Positions 15,303-25,398 of a stretch of 64,000 nt of DNA are shown in pieces (the first letter of the stretch is position 1; each line of letters starts with the position of its first letter). The notes beneath the pieces were generated by a model. It made no database searches, was not told the DNA's origin, and was given only the letters and a program-made list of their open reading frames with translations. This DNA is from Sinomicrobium weinanense. Lineage in GTDB: Bacteria; Bacteroidota; Bacteroidia; Flavobacteriales; Flavobacteriaceae. The position numbers and the translations under genes were made by a program. The stretch lies in the NCBI RefSeq assembly GCF_018863395.1, contig NZ_JAHKRR010000002.1, positions 558,001-622,000 of the forward strand. Direction: 5' to 3'.

Positions 15303-16391
15303 TTAATTCTGCAACACTTTATCCACTGCAATGCGCTCTCCGTTCTTATACGCGACGATATAGGCGGAATCATACCCCTTGTCTTTGGCTTGCCTTTGCA
15401 GTTCCCGGGCATCGTCATAGCTGGGGGTTTCTCCATACATGTAACGATATGCGCTGCCAAATGTTTCCATCGATATGGGTTCAAGCCCGCGGAAATTATA
15501 GCGTTTGGGTTCGATTTTAGTATGCCCTGCCGCAATTTGCACCTTAAACACCACACCGGGTGATACATTTTCTTTTTCAGGAGTTACCGGGATATCGTCA
15601 ACTGCAATATTGTCTGTAATGTTTTTTTTGTAGTGAATAACAGCTTCTGCAATATTTTCAGCCACTTCTGATTTTCCTTTTTTGGAAGCCAGGTAATTTT
15701 TCTCATTCCTATTGGTTATAAAACCTGTCTCTATGAGCACACTGGGCATAAAGGTCTGATGAAGCACTATAAACCCGGCCTGCTTCACTCCCCGGTTCTT
15801 TCGCTTTAGTTTTACCGTGAAATTATCCTGTAACAATTTTGCCAACTGAATGCTCTGGGTAAGAAATTCTTCCTGCATTATGGTAAGACCTATAATAGAC
15901 TCGGGCGAATTAATATTGTAGCCTGCATAATTGGTCTCGTGATCTTCTTCCAGGTAGATCACTTCGTTCTCCGTCTTGGCCACCTCAAAATTCTGACGGT
16001 TTGCATGCAATCCCAACACATATGTCTCACTACCATGAGCATTAGAGTTATGAGCATTACAATGGACAGAAACGAAAAGATCGGCGTTAGCTTCGTTGGC
16101 TATTTTCCCTCTTACATAAAGGTTGATGAACTTGTCGGTCTTACGCGTGTAAACGACCTTGATGTCATCGTGCTTTTCCAGTTCCTTTCCTATTAAAAGC
16201 ACAATATCCAGGGCTATATCCTTTTCCTTTACTCCATTAGCAACTTTCCCGGGGTCACGCCCCCCGTGTCCCGCATCGAGCACCACGGTAAAAACTTTTT
16301 TTGCTTCTTCTTTCTCTCCCCCTTCTCCGAAAGAACACAACCATAAAAAACCTGCCAGCAATACAGGCCACAACCAAACCTTTCTTATCAT
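15303..16391 (-). CDS. N-acetylmuramoyl-L-alanine amidase with C-terminal SPOR-like domain
   Basis: A 362-residue exported Amidase_3 enzyme with a signal peptide at residues 1-18. The zinc ligands appear in VVLDAGHGGRDPG (His), a Glu after VKEKDI and SVHCNAH (His). The catalytic Glu is in PSVLIETGFITN. Residues about 277-362 form a second compact domain (VVFKVQIAAG and later YRYMYGETPSY) that resembles SPOR-type septal-glycan-binding folds. The enzyme cleaves the MurNAc-L-Ala bond, probably during daughter-cell separation. It is divergent from lptD, 308 bp apart, a gene order I recall as conserved in flavobacteria. Confidence 0.92.
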   Translation of the reverse strand: MIRKVWLWPVLLAGFLWLCSFGEGGEKEEAKKVFTVVLDAGHGGRDPGKVANGVKEKDIALDIVLLIGKELEKHDDIKVVYTRKTDKFINLYVRGKIANEANADLFVSVHCNAHNSNAHGSETYVLGLHANRQNFEVAKTENEVIYLEEDHETNYAGYNINSPESIIGLTIMQEEFLTQSIQLAKLLQDNFTVKLKRKNRGVKQAGFIVLHQTFMPSVLIETGFITNRNEKNYLASKKGKSEVAENIAEAVIHYKKNITDNIAVDDIPVTPEKENVSPGVVFKVQIAAGHTKIEPKRYNFRGLEPISMETFGSAYRYMYGETPSYDDARELQRQAKDKGYDSAYIVAYKNGERIAVDKVLQN

Positions 16392-16699
16392 GTATCTTTA
16401 TTTTACAGAGGCAATAAACCTGACACTAATTCACTCCTTATTATTAATTTAACGTCTTGTATTGAAAATATTGTTAAAAAGGAGCACGTTATTTATCTCA
16501 ATCGCCATATTTTTACACCCGGAGGTTTCCGGGAAACTCGTCTCCGGTGTATCAAAAAAATATAAAATCAAAACCTGCAACGAGGAAATCGCATATTTTT
16601 TTCACATCTTTGCCTGTACGAAACTCAGGACAGGAAATTTATGCCCGGCCCGCAGGCGGAACACCGGGCCATATTTTTACAAAAATAGGATTTAAAGCA
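16392..16699. other. divergent region amidase / lptD
   Basis: This 308-bp gap precedes the chosen lptD start. It holds a possible lptD -7 box, CATCTTTG (16605-16612), followed by a GC-rich hairpin in the presumed leader: GCCCGG (16643-16648) with CCGGGC (16664-16669). The frame of lptD is open from an ATG at 16547, but the extra 51 residues show no signal peptide or family likeness, so I treat them as leader. Confidence 0.45.
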
Positions 16700-19438
16700 T
16701 TGCAAGCAAAAATCACTTACATACTTTTAATGCTTATTTTGTTGTTTTGCCATCCCTTCCTTTTTGCACAGGAAACCCCGGTAAAACAACCATTAAACAT
16801 TGAAGCCCGGAAAGATTCTTCGCAAGTCTCTATAAAAGAGGCCCTGCCTGAGCTGAAGATCAATGATTCTATCATAGCAAATGATATTCTGCTAGACACT
16901 ACACAAATAAGCACGGTCCAGGACAGCATTAAAAAAGACAGTGTACCCCCGAAAAAACAATTTATTGACGACCAGATCAAGTACAAGGCCAAGGACTACC
17001 AGAAAACCGTACGCAGCGAAAACAAGATATACCTTTATAATGAAGCGGAAGTCTATTATCAGGACACGGAATTAAAATCTGGTGTCATTGTTATCGATTA
17101 TGAAAAAAAGGAGGTTTATGCCGGGCGTATCAAGGATTCTACGGGAACCCTGACACAAGCGCCTTATTTTAAACAGGGCAACAATATTGTAGAGCCGGAT
17201 TCCATACGATACAATTTCGACACCCAGAGGGCCCTGATATGGAATTCGAGATCTGAGCAGACCGTGGGAGGTGAGATGAACGTATTTGCCGAGGTCACCA
17301 AAAAGGAGAACGACTCGGTATACTTTCTTCACGAAGGAAAACTTACTACTTCGAAAAACCTGGACGACCCGGAATATTACATCCGGGTGCGAAAAGCAAA
17401 ATTCGTCCCCAAGAAAAAGGTGATCGCCGGATTCAGCAATATGTACATTGCCGATGTCCCCACCCCCATCGCAGTACCGTTCGCCTATTTTCCCATGTCG
17501 GAAAAAAGCAGTGAATCGGGCCTGATATTCCCTTCTTTCGGCGAGGTGAACGACCGGGGGTATTTTTTACAGAACGGAGGGTATTATTTTGCCGTCAACG
17601 ACCACCTGGACCTGGCCGTGCTGGGCGATTATTACACCAACGGAAGTTATGGGTTTCGCACCGAGACCAACTACGCCGTTCGTTACAAGTTTCGCGGGAA
17701 TTTCAATTTCAGGTTTGAGAACCTCGTCAACAGCCAGAAGGGGTTTCCCGATTACAGCAGGCAAACCCAGTACAACATCCAATGGTCTCACAACCAGGAT
17801 GCAAAGGCAAATCCCAATTCGCGTTTTTCAGCCAGCCTTAACCTCGGTAGCAGCCGGTATTACAAGGATTCCTACAACCAGGTCAATACAGGGAACCATA
17901 TGCAGAACACCCTGACATCATCCATTTCCTATTCGAAATCCTTCCCCGGATACCCGGCAGTAAACCTGAGTCTTACTGCTACACACTCACAAAACACCAA
18001 TACCGAGGTCATCAATATGACATTGCCTACGCTGCAGGCCAGTATGGAACGTATTTATCCCTTTGCCCCGAAATCGGGCATTAAGAAAGGTTTTTTCCAG
18101 AATATCAACTTTCAGTACAACCTGAGAGCGGAAAACAGGTTTCAGACCACGGATTCCCTGTTCTTTAAAAAGGAAATGTTCGAAGATGCCAAAACGGGAT
18201 TCAGGCACAGCATTCCCCTCAGTACGAACTTTAAGATATTCAAATACCTGAGTACTTCGGTCAGTGTCAACTATGACGATGTATGGCAACTAAAAACCAT
18301 CCGAAGGCACGATTACGACCCTGAACTGGAGGAAGCTCCTATTGACACCATAAACGGATTTGACCGTTTTGGCCAGTACAATTTCAGCGCCAGCCTGGGT
18401 ACTACGCTCTACGGCATGTTCACTTTTAAAGAGGGCAAAAAGATACAGGCCATACGCCATACCATGCGGCCGTCCATAAGTTATGGTTACACTCCCGGGT
18501 TTGACCAGTACTACGATGAATACATTGCCAATGAAGAGGGCGAGACCAGGGAATACACCCGGTTCGAGGGTGGTATTTACGGCACGCCCAGCAGGGGAAA
18601 TTCCAACAACATCGGGATCTCCATCAGCAACACCCTGGAGGCCAAAGTCACTGACAAGGACACCACAGCCACAGAGCCGAAAAAGATAACCCTGCTCAAT
18701 AACCTCAACTTTTCTACCAGCTACAATATCGCTGCAGATTCCCTGCCGTGGAGCCCCTTGCGGGTTACAGGAGGTGTGCCGTTGTTTGACAACAAGATGA
18801 CCATCAATTTCGGGGCAACGCTCGACCCCTATGCCATAGACAACAGCGGCCGCAGAATTGAAAAGTTCAATATCGACAACGGGGGAAGCCTGTTCCGGCT
18901 GACCAATGCCAATCTTACTACGAGCTATACCATATCGAGCAAGACTTTCAAAGACAGTAGCATTGACCGGAAAAACGACAATACGCGTAGCGGGGGAAGG
19001 GACGACGACCTGTTTGGTGTACAACAGGATTTCAGCGACGGCAGGATGTTCCCGGACGACGAAGATGAAGACGAAGAAGAGGAAGATACCAAGTTCTACG
19101 GAGCTACCCTACCCTGGGACCTGCGACTGGCCTATTCCATGACCTACTCCAACTCCAACAGGCAAAACGAAATAAGCAACAATTCGCTGATGTTCTCGGG
19201 AAATGTGGAACTGTCGCCCAAATGGCGTATGGGAATATCCTCGGGCTATGACTTTAAGAACAGGGGATTCACCTATACCCAGCTCCGTTTTGAAAGAGAC
19301 CTGGAAAGCTGGCGTATGAACTTCAGCTGGACCCCATTCGGAAACCGTACTTCCTGGTATTTCTTTATCGGGATAAAGAGCTCCATGCTCAGCGACATCA
19401 AATGGGAAAAAAGACGGAACCCGGACAGGCAGTTGTAA
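16700..19438 (+). CDS. lptD: LPS-assembly outer-membrane protein LptD/OstA family
   Basis: About 912 residues from the TTG at 16700; an ATG at 16547 would add an uncharacteristic leader and the ATG at 16733 would leave a signal peptide with no basic n-region. The chosen start gives LQAKITYILLMLILLFCHPFLFAQ. Residues about 90-200 form an OstA-like beta-jellyroll (VYYQDTELKSGVIVIDYEKK). The rest is a long beta-barrel rich in alternating aromatics, with an acidic loop DDEDEDEEEEDT near 840. It inserts LPS into the outer leaflet with a lipoprotein partner that is not seen here. Divergent from the amidase gene; its stop codon is part of a heptad array. Confidence 0.88.
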   Translation: MQAKITYILLMLILLFCHPFLFAQETPVKQPLNIEARKDSSQVSIKEALPELKINDSIIANDILLDTTQISTVQDSIKKDSVPPKKQFIDDQIKYKAKDYQKTVRSENKIYLYNEAEVYYQDTELKSGVIVIDYEKKEVYAGRIKDSTGTLTQAPYFKQGNNIVEPDSIRYNFDTQRALIWNSRSEQTVGGEMNVFAEVTKKENDSVYFLHEGKLTTSKNLDDPEYYIRVRKAKFVPKKKVIAGFSNMYIADVPTPIAVPFAYFPMSEKSSESGLIFPSFGEVNDRGYFLQNGGYYFAVNDHLDLAVLGDYYTNGSYGFRTETNYAVRYKFRGNFNFRFENLVNSQKGFPDYSRQTQYNIQWSHNQDAKANPNSRFSASLNLGSSRYYKDSYNQVNTGNHMQNTLTSSISYSKSFPGYPAVNLSLTATHSQNTNTEVINMTLPTLQASMERIYPFAPKSGIKKGFFQNINFQYNLRAENRFQTTDSLFFKKEMFEDAKTGFRHSIPLSTNFKIFKYLSTSVSVNYDDVWQLKTIRRHDYDPELEEAPIDTINGFDRFGQYNFSASLGTTLYGMFTFKEGKKIQAIRHTMRPSISYGYTPGFDQYYDEYIANEEGETREYTRFEGGIYGTPSRGNSNNIGISISNTLEAKVTDKDTTATEPKKITLLNNLNFSTSYNIAADSLPWSPLRVTGGVPLFDNKMTINFGATLDPYAIDNSGRRIEKFNIDNGGSLFRLTNANLTTSYTISSKTFKDSSIDRKNDNTRSGGRDDDLFGVQQDFSDGRMFPDDEDEDEEEEDTKFYGATLPWDLRLAYSMTYSNSNRQNEISNNSLMFSGNVELSPKWRMGISSGYDFKNRGFTYTQLRFERDLESWRMNFSWTPFGNRTSWYFFIGIKSSMLSDIKWEKRRNPDRQL

Positions 19439-19472
19439 GTTGTCGGTTGCCAGTTGCAGGTTTAAAGTTATT
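19431..19472. repeat. heptad array including the lptD stop codon
   Basis: Six heptads in register: AGTTGTA, AGTTGTC, GGTTGCC, AGTTGCA, GGTTTAA, AGTTATT. The first contains the last Leu codon and TAA of lptD. It shares words with the arrays at 22048 and 23387. Confidence 0.75.
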
Positions 19473-19534
19473 ATAAGTGATGTGGCTGTGATGGAATATT
19501 TCAATTTTTAACTCGACTATAAAAACCGAAAAAT

Positions 19535-19927
19535 ATGAAAAAGATCATTAACACCGACCAGGCGCCTGCTCCGATAGGGCCATACAACCAAGCCGTGCTA
19601 TCCGGGAACACGCTTTATATTTCCGGGCAGATATCCCTGGACCCGAAGACGGGGGAACTGGTGCAAAATTCCATTGAAGAGGAGACCACACAGGTGATGC
19701 AAAACCTGAAAGCCATTCTCAGTGCTGCCGGTATGGATTTTGGCCATGTGATAAAGTCGTCCATCTTTATCAGCGACATGAATAATTTCGGAAAGATCAA
19801 TGAGGTCTACGGAACGTATTTCAGCGAAGACACTGCCCCTGCAAGGGAAACGGTAGAAGTGGCCAATTTGCCCAAATTTGTGAATGTGGAGATCTCTATG
19901 ATCGCTGTAAATCCTGATCAGGAATAA
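19535..19927 (+). CDS. ridA: RidA family enamine/imine deaminase
   Basis: A 130-residue protein of standard RidA/YjgF/UK114 length. The opening MKKIINTDQAPAPIGPYNQA and the following LYISGQI are the family signature. The catalytic Arg is in PARETVEV, and a Glu lies in the final VNVEISMIAVNP strand. It hydrolyses reactive enamines such as 2-aminoacrylate produced by PLP enzymes. It is a single gene ended by a strong hairpin that also serves the converging gene. Confidence 0.95.
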   Translation: MKKIINTDQAPAPIGPYNQAVLSGNTLYISGQISLDPKTGELVQNSIEEETTQVMQNLKAILSAAGMDFGHVIKSSIFISDMNNFGKINEVYGTYFSEDTAPARETVEVANLPKFVNVEISMIAVNPDQE

Positions 19928-19933
19928 AAATAA

Positions 19934-19973
19934 TATAATGTAGAGACGCACGGTCGTGCGTCTCTACATTATA
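19934..19973. terminator. perfect 19-bp dyad of the GTAGAGACGC repeat family, bidirectional terminator
   Basis: The left arm at 19934-19952 and right arm at 19955-19973 are perfect complements (TATAATGTAGAGACGCACG read outward), with a GT centre. It lies between converging ridA and the BadF-family gene, so it can terminate both. Dyads starting GTAGAGACGC are, from memory, a very common repeat in Bacteroidota and cyanobacteria. Confidence 0.8.
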
Positions 19974-19978
19974 TTTCC

Positions 19979-20839
19979 TTATTTATTAAACACGATAGCC
20001 TTGTGGTATTCCACGAGGTTGTCGATAGGGCGCCGCAATATATTTCCAACCTTAAGGTTGTTCTCCGCCATAACTTCGTTCAGTTCTTTCTGAAGATAGA
20101 AAGCTATGCTGCCTATGAAATGAACGGGTACAGACTCTGCCTGTTCGTACTGCCGGATAGCATTGTCTATAAACAACTGCATGCCTTCCTTAATGAGGTT
20201 CTGGCAGTATTCCTGTTCCCGGTTTTCAATAACAAACCTCGCAAAGGTGGCCAGGTAGGTATTCGGGTTAGGTTGCTTATAAAGATTGTTTTTTATGACA
20301 TCGGCTTCGAGGTCATAAGTTCCGGAAAATTTATGAGCCAGGTTCTGGGGCATCCTGTGATAATAGTAATCGCGAAGCAACTGGCGGCCGAAATAGTTAC
20401 CGCTGCAGTCATCCATGAGTATATATCCCAGCGATGTTACTTTCTGAAAAACCTCGCTGCCATCGTAATAACTGCAGTTCGATCCCGTTCCCAGGATACA
20501 CACTATGGCGTGCTCTCCCGGTTGGGCAGTGGCGTGTATGGCCGCATAGGTATCTTCCTGGATAAATATCCTGGCATTGACGAAAAAGTTCTTGAAGATC
20601 TTCGTCAGGTAGTTCTTCATACGATCGGTGCCGCAACCGGCTCCGTAGAAATACAGCTGGGTAACTTTTGCTCTGTTATCGCTCAGTTCAAAATTGTTGG
20701 CCAGACGTTCATCAATGATCTCCCGGGTCAGTACTTCCGGACTCAGTCCGAGTGTCTTTGTTATAAACAGCTGGTTTCCTTCTTCATCCAGGGCTATCCA
20801 GTCAGATTTTGTAGCTCCACTATCAACAATTAATATCAT
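19979..20839 (-). CDS. BadF/BadG-family ATPase, N-acetylglucosamine kinase-like
   Basis: 286 residues from ATG 20839; a longer frame from 20965 would translate the repeat-rich leader and is rejected. The ASKHA-fold phosphate loop opens the protein (MILIVDSGATKSDWIAL), followed by ILGTGSNCSYYDG (phosphate 2) and a DDCSGNYFGRQLL segment typical of the GlcNAc kinase branch. It probably phosphorylates GlcNAc or a related amino sugar at C6. Gene context supports this: gapA, pfkA and a NagB-like fusion precede it on the same strand. A 171-bp gap with a heptad hairpin separates it from gapA. Specificity is inferred. Confidence 0.8.
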   Translation of the reverse strand: MILIVDSGATKSDWIALDEEGNQLFITKTLGLSPEVLTREIIDERLANNFELSDNRAKVTQLYFYGAGCGTDRMKNYLTKIFKNFFVNARIFIQEDTYAAIHATAQPGEHAIVCILGTGSNCSYYDGSEVFQKVTSLGYILMDDCSGNYFGRQLLRDYYYHRMPQNLAHKFSGTYDLEADVIKNNLYKQPNPNTYLATFARFVIENREQEYCQNLIKEGMQLFIDNAIRQYEQAESVPVHFIGSIAFYLQKELNEVMAENNLKVGNILRRPIDNLVEYHKAIVFNK

Positions 20840-20892
20840 ATTCTCAATTTTATTACTAAAGAATGGACAAATGGAGGTTATTTGGGGTTGTT

Positions 20893-20956
20893 TCAGGTTG
20901 TAAGTTCCAGGTTGCAGGTTACAACAATTATTCAGGAACAATGAAAACCTGCAACC
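20893..20956. repeat. heptad array with hairpin 3' of gapA
   Basis: GGTT/AGTT cores recur exactly every 7 bases at 20896, 20903, 20910 and 20917. GGTTGCAGGTT (20910-20920) pairs with AACCTGCAACC (20946-20956). Read on the minus strand it follows the gapA stop and could end that transcript. Confidence 0.7.
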
Positions 20957-21010
20957 TGCAACCAAAAATACAAACTATTTCCTCTATTTATCCTCTTTTA
21001 TACCATCTTA

Positions 21011-22024
<1,014 letters not shown>

Positions 22025-22047
22025 TTATGTGATTTATTGTGATTTGC

Positions 22048-22096
22048 TGTTGTCGGTTACCGATTACCGGTTGCCAGTTTCCGGTTACCAGTTGCG
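22048..22096. repeat. heptad array (GGTTACC/AGTTGCC words) in pfkA-gapA gap
   Basis: Seven perfect-phase heptads: TGTTGTC, GGTTACC, GATTACC, GGTTGCC, AGTTTCC, GGTTACC, AGTTGCG. It starts 11 bases 3' of the pfkA stop (minus strand). Confidence 0.85.
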
Positions 22097-22106
22097 GGGT
22101 GCTTTC

Positions 22107-23093
22107 TTAAGTGGTCATAATGTCTGACACTCTCAGGAGCTCCCTGTCTATTTCGGACTTTCCTTTTACGGCCTTGTCCAGCGGGGTGAGGCTTATCTTA
22201 TCCTGAATAAACCCTACCATATAATTGGACTTTCCTTCCAGCAGGCTTTCCACAGCTTTTACCCCCATGCGGCTGGCGAGGACCCTGTCAAAACAGGTAG
22301 GCCTTCCGCCACGTTGTATATGCCCGAGAACAGTGACCCGTACATCATAATCGGGCAGGTTCTCCTCTACGTATTCCTTGAGCTCAAAAACACTCTTTCC
22401 TATCTTGTCGCCTTCGGCCACCAGTACAATACTGGAAGATTTCCCGGAAAGGCGGCTCCTTTCGAGAGATTCCAGCAAACGGTCCAGGCCGAGGTCTTCC
22501 TCCGGGATAAGTATTTCTTCGGCACCTGCTCCAACACCGGTGTTCAGAGCAATGTGCCCGGCATCTCTCCCCATGACTTCTACAAAGAACAGCCTGTTGT
22601 GGGAAATGGCCGTATCCCTTATTTTATCAATAGCCTCTACCACAGTGTTGAGCGCAGTATCGTAACCCAGTGTAAAACTCGTACCGTAGATATCATTGTC
22701 TATGGTTCCGGGAATACCCATTACTGGGAAATTAAATTCTTCACTGAATATCATCGCCCCGGTAAAGGAACCATCGCCTCCTATAACCACAAACGCTTCT
22801 ATTCCCTCTGCCTTTAATTGCTCATAGGCTTTTTTTCTGCCTTCTTCTGTCCGGAATTCTTTCGACCTTGCAGATTTGAGGATCGTTCCTCCCCTGTTGA
22901 TGATATTGTTCACACTCCGGGCATTCATATGCTTAAAGTCTCCTTCTATCATCCCCTCGTACCCTCGATAGATCCCTACACATTCTATATTGTAATAGGC
23001 ACAGGTACGCACTACAGACCGGATAGCCGCATTCATCCCGGGAGCATCTCCCCCGGAGGTCAAAACAGCGATCTTTTTTATATTGTTTGACAT
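22107..23093 (-). CDS. pfkA: ATP-dependent 6-phosphofructokinase
   Basis: 328 residues from ATG 23093 (MSNNIKKIAVLTSGGDAPGM); an in-frame ATG eight codons upstream is less likely. GGDGS at 105-109 has Gly107 rather than Asp, which indicates ATP rather than pyrophosphate use. The catalytic stretch PGTIDNDIYGT (128-138) is intact. It commits fructose-6-phosphate to glycolysis. A good -7 box lies 22 bases upstream. It is downstream of the NagB-like fusion, whose product would be fructose-6-phosphate if active. Confidence 0.96.
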   Translation of the reverse strand: MSNNIKKIAVLTSGGDAPGMNAAIRSVVRTCAYYNIECVGIYRGYEGMIEGDFKHMNARSVNNIINRGGTILKSARSKEFRTEEGRKKAYEQLKAEGIEAFVVIGGDGSFTGAMIFSEEFNFPVMGIPGTIDNDIYGTSFTLGYDTALNTVVEAIDKIRDTAISHNRLFFVEVMGRDAGHIALNTGVGAGAEEILIPEEDLGLDRLLESLERSRLSGKSSSIVLVAEGDKIGKSVFELKEYVEENLPDYDVRVTVLGHIQRGGRPTCFDRVLASRMGVKAVESLLEGKSNYMVGFIQDKISLTPLDKAVKGKSEIDRELLRVSDIMTT

Positions 23094-23114
23094 GAGTTTT
23101 ATTTTAAAAGCTAC

Positions 23115-23122
23115 CAAAGATA
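23115..23122 (-). promoter_or_regulatory. pfkA -7 promoter element
   Basis: Read on the minus strand this is TATCTTTG, an exact match to the Bacteroidota TAnnTTTG -7 consensus, 22 bases before the pfkA ATG. Confidence 0.6.
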
Positions 23123-23340
23123 TTTAATAATTCTATTCCTGAAAATCTAATTGCGAATGTTTAAGTATTTCTAACGTTTTCGTTAAAAACTTTTAACTCC
23201 AAGCTGTTATAATTTAACACCAGGAACTCATTCTGACCTTATTTATGCTATTTCAGCATTTTATTTATTCTGCAGTGCCCGTATCCCTTTCCGGTTTTTT
23301 CCGGAAAAAACACTGTTTACGCTACTGCCCATAATTCAAA

Positions 23341-23368
23341 ATCCGCCTGCTGAAACAGACAGGCGGAT
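23341..23368 (-). terminator. terminator of the NagB-like/PIG-L gene
   Basis: ATCCGCCTG (23341-23349) pairs with CAGGCGGAT (23360-23368), a 9-bp GC-rich stem with a 10-base loop. On the minus strand it is followed by TTTGAATT, about 100 bases after the fusion gene's stop. Confidence 0.6.
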
Positions 23369-23386
23369 CCGAACGTAATGATTGAT

Positions 23387-23421
23387 AGTTGCCAATTATC
23401 AGTTGCCGGTTACCGGTTTTC
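23387..23421. repeat. heptad array 3' of the NagB-like fusion
   Basis: Five heptads in phase: AGTTGCC, AATTATC, AGTTGCC, GGTTACC, GGTTTTC. Complementary words follow up to 23460, just at the stop of the gene at 23467. The words overlap those of the pfkA array. Confidence 0.7.
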
Positions 23422-23466
23422 AGACCTGGCATCCGGACAATCCATAACTGGCAACCGGTAAAAACA

Positions 23467-25398
23467 CTAAAAATGATATCTCTTAAATGCTTCGATAGCT
23501 TCGTAATCTGCTAGTCCCAGGGCATCATACAGTTTTGCAGTGGCTTTGTTCCGCTCTTCAGCCCGCATCCAAAACTCCCTGGAATCGTCTCCCTGGAACA
23601 TTACCCGGTCTTTTTGTGACTGGTGGAACAGGATGGCATTCCGTTTCTGAACCACTTGTCCCGGGCTCATGGGTACCGCCATTTCTATTTCGTCCAGTCC
23701 CCATTCGTGCCATGCTCCGCGGTAAAGCCATACCCAGCAATCGTTCATATAAGGCTTGGTCTTTAACAGCTTCAGAGCCTCGAATATCCCGTCCAGGCAC
23801 ACTTTGTGCGTTCCGTGGGGGTCGGCCAGGTCGCCGGCAGCATATATCTGGTGTGGTTTTATCTGCTCTATGATATCCACAATGATCTGTATGTCTTCTT
23901 CTCCGAGAGGGTTTTTCTTTACCTCCCCGGTTTCATAGAAGGGCAGGTTAAGGAAATGCACGTTCTTGTCGTCCAAACCGATGTAGCGCGTAGCTCCATA
24001 GGATTCCCTTCTTCGTATAAGCCCTTTCAGCTTCCTTACATCTAAAGAATCGATCTGGTCTTCCCTCTTATTCGTCAGGAATTCGACCGCCTCTTCGAAA
24101 ACCGAGGGGGTATCGGCGGTCATATCCTTGGCCACTTCGGCAAACTTAAGGGCCTCGGCGTCGGTTACCGCAATATTACCGGAGGTCTGATATACCACGT
24201 GCACCTCGTGCCCCTGGTCAATGAGGCGGCAGAATGTTCCACCCATGGAGATCACATCGTCATCGGGGTGCGGGCTGAATATGATAACCCTTTTCCTGGC
24301 GGGTTCCGCCCTTTCAGGCCTGTTGGTGTCATCGGCATTAGGCTTACCTCCCGGCCATCCGGTAATGGTGTGCTGCAATACGTTGAACATCTGAATATTC
24401 AGCTCGTAAGCCGAACCTTCCTGGGCGAGCAGCCCGGACATACCATTGTCGTTGTAATCCCTGTCGGTGAGCTTCAGTATGGGCTTATTAGCCTTGAGGC
24501 TGAGCCACACCATCGCTTTGCGTTTCAGCTCATCCGTCCACACACATTGCCCCACAAGCCAGGGGGTTTTGAACCTGGTGAGCTCCGAAGCGGCTTCGTA
24601 ATCCAGTATAAAGGTGGTGTTCTTGTGTTGTTGCAGATAGGTTGCCGGTACATTGGAAGTGATCTCTCCTTCTACGGTATCTTTGATAATCTCTGCTTTC
24701 TTATGTCCCCAGCCCAGCAGCACAATCCGCTTTGCTTTGAGAATGGTGCCGATCCCCATGGTGATGGCCCTTTTGGGCACATTTTCTATACCGTTAAAAT
24801 CAGATGCAGCATCGCTCCTCGTCAGGTGGTCGAGGGTAATGATCCGCGTTCCGGAGTTGTAGTGCGATCCCGGCTCGTTAAACCCTACGTGTCCCGTACG
24901 GCCTATACCCAGCAACTGGAAATCCAGTCCGCCGTGCTCCTTGATCTTCATCTCGTAATCTATACAATATTGATGCACTTCATCCAGGAGAACTTTACCG
25001 TCGGGTATATGCACATTTTCCGGCTTTATATCAATGTGGTCGAACAAATGCTGATGCATAAAGTAATGATAACTCTGATGATTATCCTTACTCATCGGGT
25101 AGTATTCATCCAAATTAAAGGTGATCACATTAGAAAAGCTCAGGCCTTCTTCCCTGTGCATACGAACCAGTTCTTCGTATACCTTAATGGGCGAAGAACC
25201 CGTAGCCAGCCCCAGCACGCAGTTCTCCCCTTTTTCCTGTTTATCCTTTATAAGCTGCGCTATCTCTTCGGCAACAAGGGCAGACGCCTGATAGGAGTTT
25301 TCAAAGACTTCGTTGTGAAGTTTTTCGTACCGGGTCTCTTCAAACTTCCCTACTTCCTTATGACTAATATCATTAGCCTGTACTAAATATCGATGCAT
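23467..25398 (-). CDS. NagB-like (glucosamine-6-phosphate deaminase-like) domain fused to PIG-L/LmbE deacetylase
   Basis: A 643-residue fusion. Residues about 20-290 are NagB-like: LGLATGSSP, Asp97 in FNLDEYY, and GIGRTGHVGFNEPGSH (164-179). E. coli NagB has Asp141-Gly-His143 and Glu148 in that loop; here the aligned residues are Thr168, His170 and Glu175, so the ring-opening Asp is replaced. Residues about 368-600 are a PIG-L/LmbE deacetylase with the metal motif SPHPDDD (375-381) and DPHGTH (526-531). The fusion resembles Bacteroides proteins labelled glucosamine-6-phosphate deaminase-like. It may couple deacetylation of an N-acetyl amino sugar to binding or isomerisation, but deaminase activity is doubtful. 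The GlcNAc-kinase-like gene downstream fits an amino-sugar pathway. Confidence 0.88.
   Translation of the reverse strand: MHRYLVQANDISHKEVGKFEETRYEKLHNEVFENSYQASALVAEEIAQLIKDKQEKGENCVLGLATGSSPIKVYEELVRMHREEGLSFSNVITFNLDEYYPMSKDNHQSYHYFMHQHLFDHIDIKPENVHIPDGKVLLDEVHQYCIDYEMKIKEHGGLDFQLLGIGRTGHVGFNEPGSHYNSGTRIITLDHLTRSDAASDFNGIENVPKRAITMGIGTILKAKRIVLLGWGHKKAEIIKDTVEGEITSNVPATYLQQHKNTTFILDYEAASELTRFKTPWLVGQCVWTDELKRKAMVWLSLKANKPILKLTDRDYNDNGMSGLLAQEGSAYELNIQMFNVLQHTITGWPGGKPNADDTNRPERAEPARKRVIIFSPHPDDDVISMGGTFCRLIDQGHEVHVVYQTSGNIAVTDAEALKFAEVAKDMTADTPSVFEEAVEFLTNKREDQIDSLDVRKLKGLIRRRESYGATRYIGLDDKNVHFLNLPFYETGEVKKNPLGEEDIQIIVDIIEQIKPHQIYAAGDLADPHGTHKVCLDGIFEALKLLKTKPYMNDCWVWLYRGAWHEWGLDEIEMAVPMSPGQVVQKRNAILFHQSQKDRVMFQGDDSREFWMRAEERNKATAKLYDALGLADYEAIEAFKRYHF

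Larger units (their letters stand above)
23094..23466. other. gap between nagB-like fusion and pfkA
   Basis: This 373-bp stretch has no gene. It holds the pfkA promoter (23115-23122, minus), an AT-rich section, the terminator hairpin at 23341-23368 for the upstream fusion gene, and the heptad array at 23387-23421 followed by reverse-complement words (CTGGCAACCGG, about 23447-23457). Confidence 0.7.

Noticed and set aside
16547-16699. N-terminal extension of LptD from the upstream ATG
   Set aside because: The extension lacks a signal peptide and covers the leader hairpin and promoter-like box; a signal peptide follows at 16700.
20840-20965. 42-residue extension of the BadF-family kinase
   Set aside because: It translates heptad repeats (CNLQPGTYNLKQ), and the phosphate-loop start is at 20839.
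24199-25386. 395-codon open frame on the + strand opposite the NagB-like fusion
   Set aside because: Antisense shadow of conserved motifs on the other strand; its composition is not protein-like.
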